This document shows, in pieces, positions 63,230-64,000 of a DNA stretch of 64,000 bases. The translations under genes were made by a program, and so were the position numbers. The notes beneath the pieces are model-generated. The model saw only the letters and a list, made by a program, of their open reading frames with translations, did not search any database and was not told the origin of the DNA. Within the stretch, counting starts at the first letter, position 1. Every line of letters begins with the position of its first letter. Origin of the DNA: Mesorhizobium sp. M9A.F.Ca.ET.002.03.1.2 (GTDB lineage Bacteria > Pseudomonadota > Alphaproteobacteria > Rhizobiales > Rhizobiaceae); assembly GCF_003952365.1 (NCBI RefSeq), contig NZ_CP034443.1:799001-863000 (forward strand), read 5' to 3'.

Positions 63230-64000
63230 GTGGATAGCCGGGTAGAGAAAAAGCCAAATCTGCCGGTCGATGTCCTTAGCGTGCTAAGGGCGCAGGATCG
63301 ACTTGCCGTACTCCACGGTCTCGATGCACTCGACACGGCGGCCGATCCTGACTTCGACCATATCAGTGGGCTCGCCGCCGCGGCCATGCAGGTGCCTATC
63401 GCGCTGGTGACACTGCTCGACGTCGAGCGGCAATGGTACAAATCCTGTGTCGGCCTGGATGAGACCGAGGCCGCCACCGATACATCTTTCTGCGCCCATG
63501 CCATTGCCGCCGGCGACGAGCCGATGGTGGTGACCGATGCGACCGCGGACACACGTTTCAGCGCCAGCCCTCTGGTCACCGGCAAGCACCATGTCCGTTT
63601 CTATGCCGGTGCGGCGATTGTGGTGGCCGGCGCCCGGATCGGCACGCTCTGCGTCTTCGACCGGAAGCCGCGCGCGTCCCCGTCTGCCGCCGAACTCGGA
63701 CAGTTGACGGCGCTCGCCAGTCTCGCCGCCAGCCTGTTCGCATTGAAGGACGCCACCCGCAACGGCGCCAGCGCCGCAGCGGCGCTGGCGCGCGAGGAAA
63801 AGCGGCGCGCCATCGCGCTCGATGCCGCCTCGCTCGCCAGCTGGGCATGGGATATCCACACCGATATGATCGAATGCGATGTCCGGCTGTCCGAGCTGTT
63901 CGGCTTGCCGCGCTCGAACCGGCTGAGGGCGCGAGACATCGTTGCCGCCATCGACCCGCGCGACGTCTACCAGACCGAGACGCACTTTCGCGACGCGCTG
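63230..64000 (+). CDS. GAF-PAS sensor protein, cut by the window edge
   Basis: At least 257 codons, open at the right edge. Residues 25-165 form a GAF domain (LHGLDALDTAADPDFDHISG, VTLLDVERQWYKSCVGL, SFCAHAIAAGDEPMVV, IGTLCVFDRKPR). A PAS domain begins near residue 190 (ALDAASLASWAWDIHTDMIE). The rest is probably a histidine kinase output, as in rhizobial sensors of this layout. GTG at 63230, after GGGGGG, is the chosen start; the frame is open to an ATG at 63086, which would abut the divergent gene and run through its promoter. Confidence 0.78.
   Translation, partial: MDSRVEKKPNLPVDVLSVLRAQDRLAVLHGLDALDTAADPDFDHISGLAAAAMQVPIALVTLLDVERQWYKSCVGLDETEAATDTSFCAHAIAAGDEPMVVTDATADTRFSASPLVTGKHHVRFYAGAAIVVAGARIGTLCVFDRKPRASPSAAELGQLTALASLAASLFALKDATRNGASAAAALAREEKRRAIALDAASLASWAWDIHTDMIECDVRLSELFGLPRSNRLRARDIVAAIDPRDVYQTETHFRDAL

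Overview
The window reads as chromosomal DNA of a high-GC alphaproteobacterium of the Rhizobiales, most like Mesorhizobium or a near relative. The basis is gene content (many ABC sugar and amine importers with Gfo/Idh dehydrogenases, PRC-barrel proteins, EcfG-type stress promoters), operons joined by ATGA/GTGA overlaps, and an intergenic long inverted repeat of a kind familiar from mesorhizobial genomes. This placement is inference; no rRNA, tRNA, phage, insertion sequence or CRISPR array was seen.

Left edge (1-1.3 kb): a minus-strand pair, an unusual 372-aa protein whose N-terminal ~146 residues look like the N-terminal (non-nuclease) domain of TnpB/OrfB and whose remainder looks like the PspA/IM30 coiled coil, followed by a membrane protein cut by the window edge. 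Two 19-bp perfect-arm palindromes lie in its promoter region.

Sugar region (1.7-27.5 kb): three carbohydrate ABC importers. A minus-strand operon (7.6 to 1.8 kb) holds a DHDPS-family lyase, a GntR/FCD regulator, a binding protein, two permeases and an ATPase. Upstream are a PfkB kinase and a GatZ/KbaZ-family protein, the pair known in Agrobacterium as D-tagatose kinase and D-tagatose-6-phosphate 4-epimerase, facing a divergent LacI regulator. A plus-strand operon (13.6-23.1 kb) encodes a second importer plus two TIM-barrel isomerases, a Gfo/Idh dehydrogenase, an alpha/beta hydrolase, an RPE/AlsE-like epimerase and a ROK kinase. A third operon (23.6-27.5 kb) encodes an Rbs-type importer and another dehydrogenase. 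The last two operons start from near-identical promoters; the copy includes the first codons of the older binding-protein gene.

Middle (27.6-39.8 kb): small envelope proteins, a TetR/membrane-protein divergent pair, a TetR-controlled RND efflux pair, an L,D-transpeptidase, two divergent OmpR-type regulators (one with a degenerate receiver) and a hybrid GAF-PAS histidine kinase.

Amine region (40.3-55.1 kb): a Rieske oxygenase, class III aminotransferase, spermidine/putrescine-type ABC importer, flavin amine oxidase, SAM methyltransferase, two phytoene-desaturase-like flavoproteins, a GcvT-like aminomethyltransferase, a small protein and a BetI-like repressor. Three promoters carry the same 16-bp box (TTGAA-N6-TTCAA), so this is probably one regulon for uptake and breakdown of an N-methylated amine or quaternary ammonium compound whose identity cannot be read from the sequence. 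It is the best candidate here for an undescribed pathway.

Right end (55.1-64 kb): a membrane-dipeptidase homologue, a quinone-resistance-like dioxygenase/hydrolase/acetyltransferase operon, a phosphonate monoester hydrolase/sulfatase, and a likely general-stress cluster (triple PRC-barrel protein, lipid kinase, small membrane protein). Each of these three genes has GGAAC-N16-CGTT upstream. A GAF-PAS sensor runs off the right edge.
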